The notes beneath the pieces are model-generated. The model had not been told where the DNA came from. It saw only the letters and a program-made list of their open reading frames with translations, and searched no databases. From Prevotella lacticifex (GTDB lineage Bacteria > Bacteroidota > Bacteroidia > Bacteroidales > Bacteroidaceae): 64,000 nt of DNA. The stretch spans positions 211,459-275,458 of the forward strand of contig NZ_BPTV01000003.1 in assembly GCF_019973375.1 (NCBI RefSeq). Reading direction: 5' to 3'. The translations under genes and the position numbers were made by a program. Positions 63,626-64,000 of the stretch are shown in pieces; the stretch's first letter is position 1, and every line of letters starts with the position of its first letter.

Positions 63626-64000
63626 ATGAAAAGAATAACAATGAGAATAGCCGGTGTAGCCCTCATCATGGCGACAACGTTGCCGGCAGTGGCACAGGAC
63701 AACCAGTCGGCGACGACGGCAGTGCCCGACCGCGACCGCAACCTGACATTTATGACCTCAAAAGGATGGGAATGGGAGCTCAACGCCGGACTGAATATCG
63801 GAGGTGCCACACCTTTAGGCATGCCGCGAGAGGTACGGAAGGTGCGCACCTACAACCCTAAACTCAACGGAAGCTTAGAGGGAAAAGCCACAAAATGGTG
63901 GGGTGCCGACCGCCGCTGGGGCACATCGGTGGGTGTGAAGTTTGAAACGAAGGCTATGAAGGTCGACGCCGACGTAAAGAGTTATCACACAGAGATTATC
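63626..64000 (+). CDS. Outer-membrane beta-barrel protein, 5' part only
   Basis: The gene runs off the window after 125 codons. A signal peptide is clear (MRIAGVALIMATTLPAVAQ, from the internal Met; ATG 63626 is two turns earlier). The mature part shows alternating aromatic/polar strands (GWEWELNAGLNIGGATPLGM, WGTSVGVKFETKAMKV) and a KVRTYNPKLNGSLEG loop. This is the pattern of Bacteroidetes outer-membrane barrels often found downstream of PCMD lipoproteins. It starts 35 bases after the lipoprotein stop. Confidence 0.75.
   Translation, partial: MKRITMRIAGVALIMATTLPAVAQDNQSATTAVPDRDRNLTFMTSKGWEWELNAGLNIGGATPLGMPREVRKVRTYNPKLNGSLEGKATKWWGADRRWGTSVGVKFETKAMKVDADVKSYHTEII

Overview
The window comes from a Bacteroidales genome, most likely Prevotella/Segatella. 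The evidence is the recurrent TAnnTTTG -7 promoter element (often with TTTG about 20 bases upstream), type IX secretion C-terminal sorting domains, PCMD and calycin-like surface proteins, the Bacteroidetes ATP synthase gene order atpD-atpC-(4-TM protein)-atpB-E-F-H-A-G, and a small SRP RNA of the Bacteroidetes kind. Most of the window is ordinary chromosome. Genes lie on both strands in short operons.

1-5400: a NifX/NifB-like small protein, then a leftward group of prolyl oligopeptidase, a diaminopropionate ammonia-lyase reduced by internal deletions, gamma-carbonic anhydrase and KptA, and an MFS transporter. 5400-9350 is a decayed accessory patch: a broken second copy of hsp20, an AT-rich exported protein, an orphan Imm40-type immunity protein, several large palindromes, and remnants of a Bacteroidales conjugative coupling protein. 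9350-19500 holds secreted proteins (M6 protease and PNGase F-like protein, both with terminal sorting domains), a GT2, a calcium-type P-ATPase and a free-standing 35-residue peptide gene with its own promoter and terminator. 19500-28300 covers a C69 dipeptidase, butyrate kinase with a flavin/Fe-S D-lactate dehydrogenase type enzyme, a PafA-like phosphatase and an ECF sigma factor with a membrane partner.

28300-37200: a conserved protein of unknown function, pabB/pabC with a low-molecular-weight phosphatase, the intact hsp20, an orphan TOPRIM (JetD-like) protein, a type-B carboxylesterase and a frameshifted RhuM-like pseudogene. 37200-43500: a 988-residue leucine-rich-repeat surface protein, a MATE exporter whose leader is a 31-bp tandem repeat, a small membrane-anchored protein and an alkyltransferase-like protein. 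43850-54100: the complete ATP synthase operon, phosphofructokinase and an NhaD-type antiporter. 54250-60650: glycosyltransferases, SRP RNA plus tRNA-Thr, and a GH18-deacetylase-GT2 triple fusion that looks like a one-protein poly-N-acetylglucosamine machine. 60850-64000: a calycin/PCMD protein, a PCMD lipoprotein and the start of an outer-membrane barrel protein.

The most unusual signals are non-coding. A dispersed element of about 160 bp is present four times (7869, 19082, 34741, 56951) with conserved ends and a variable core of AAACGGNCCGTTT palindromes. Other signals are a tandem repeat that duplicates a translation start, TATAG-rich tracts in two intergenic regions, and the 35-residue peptide gene.
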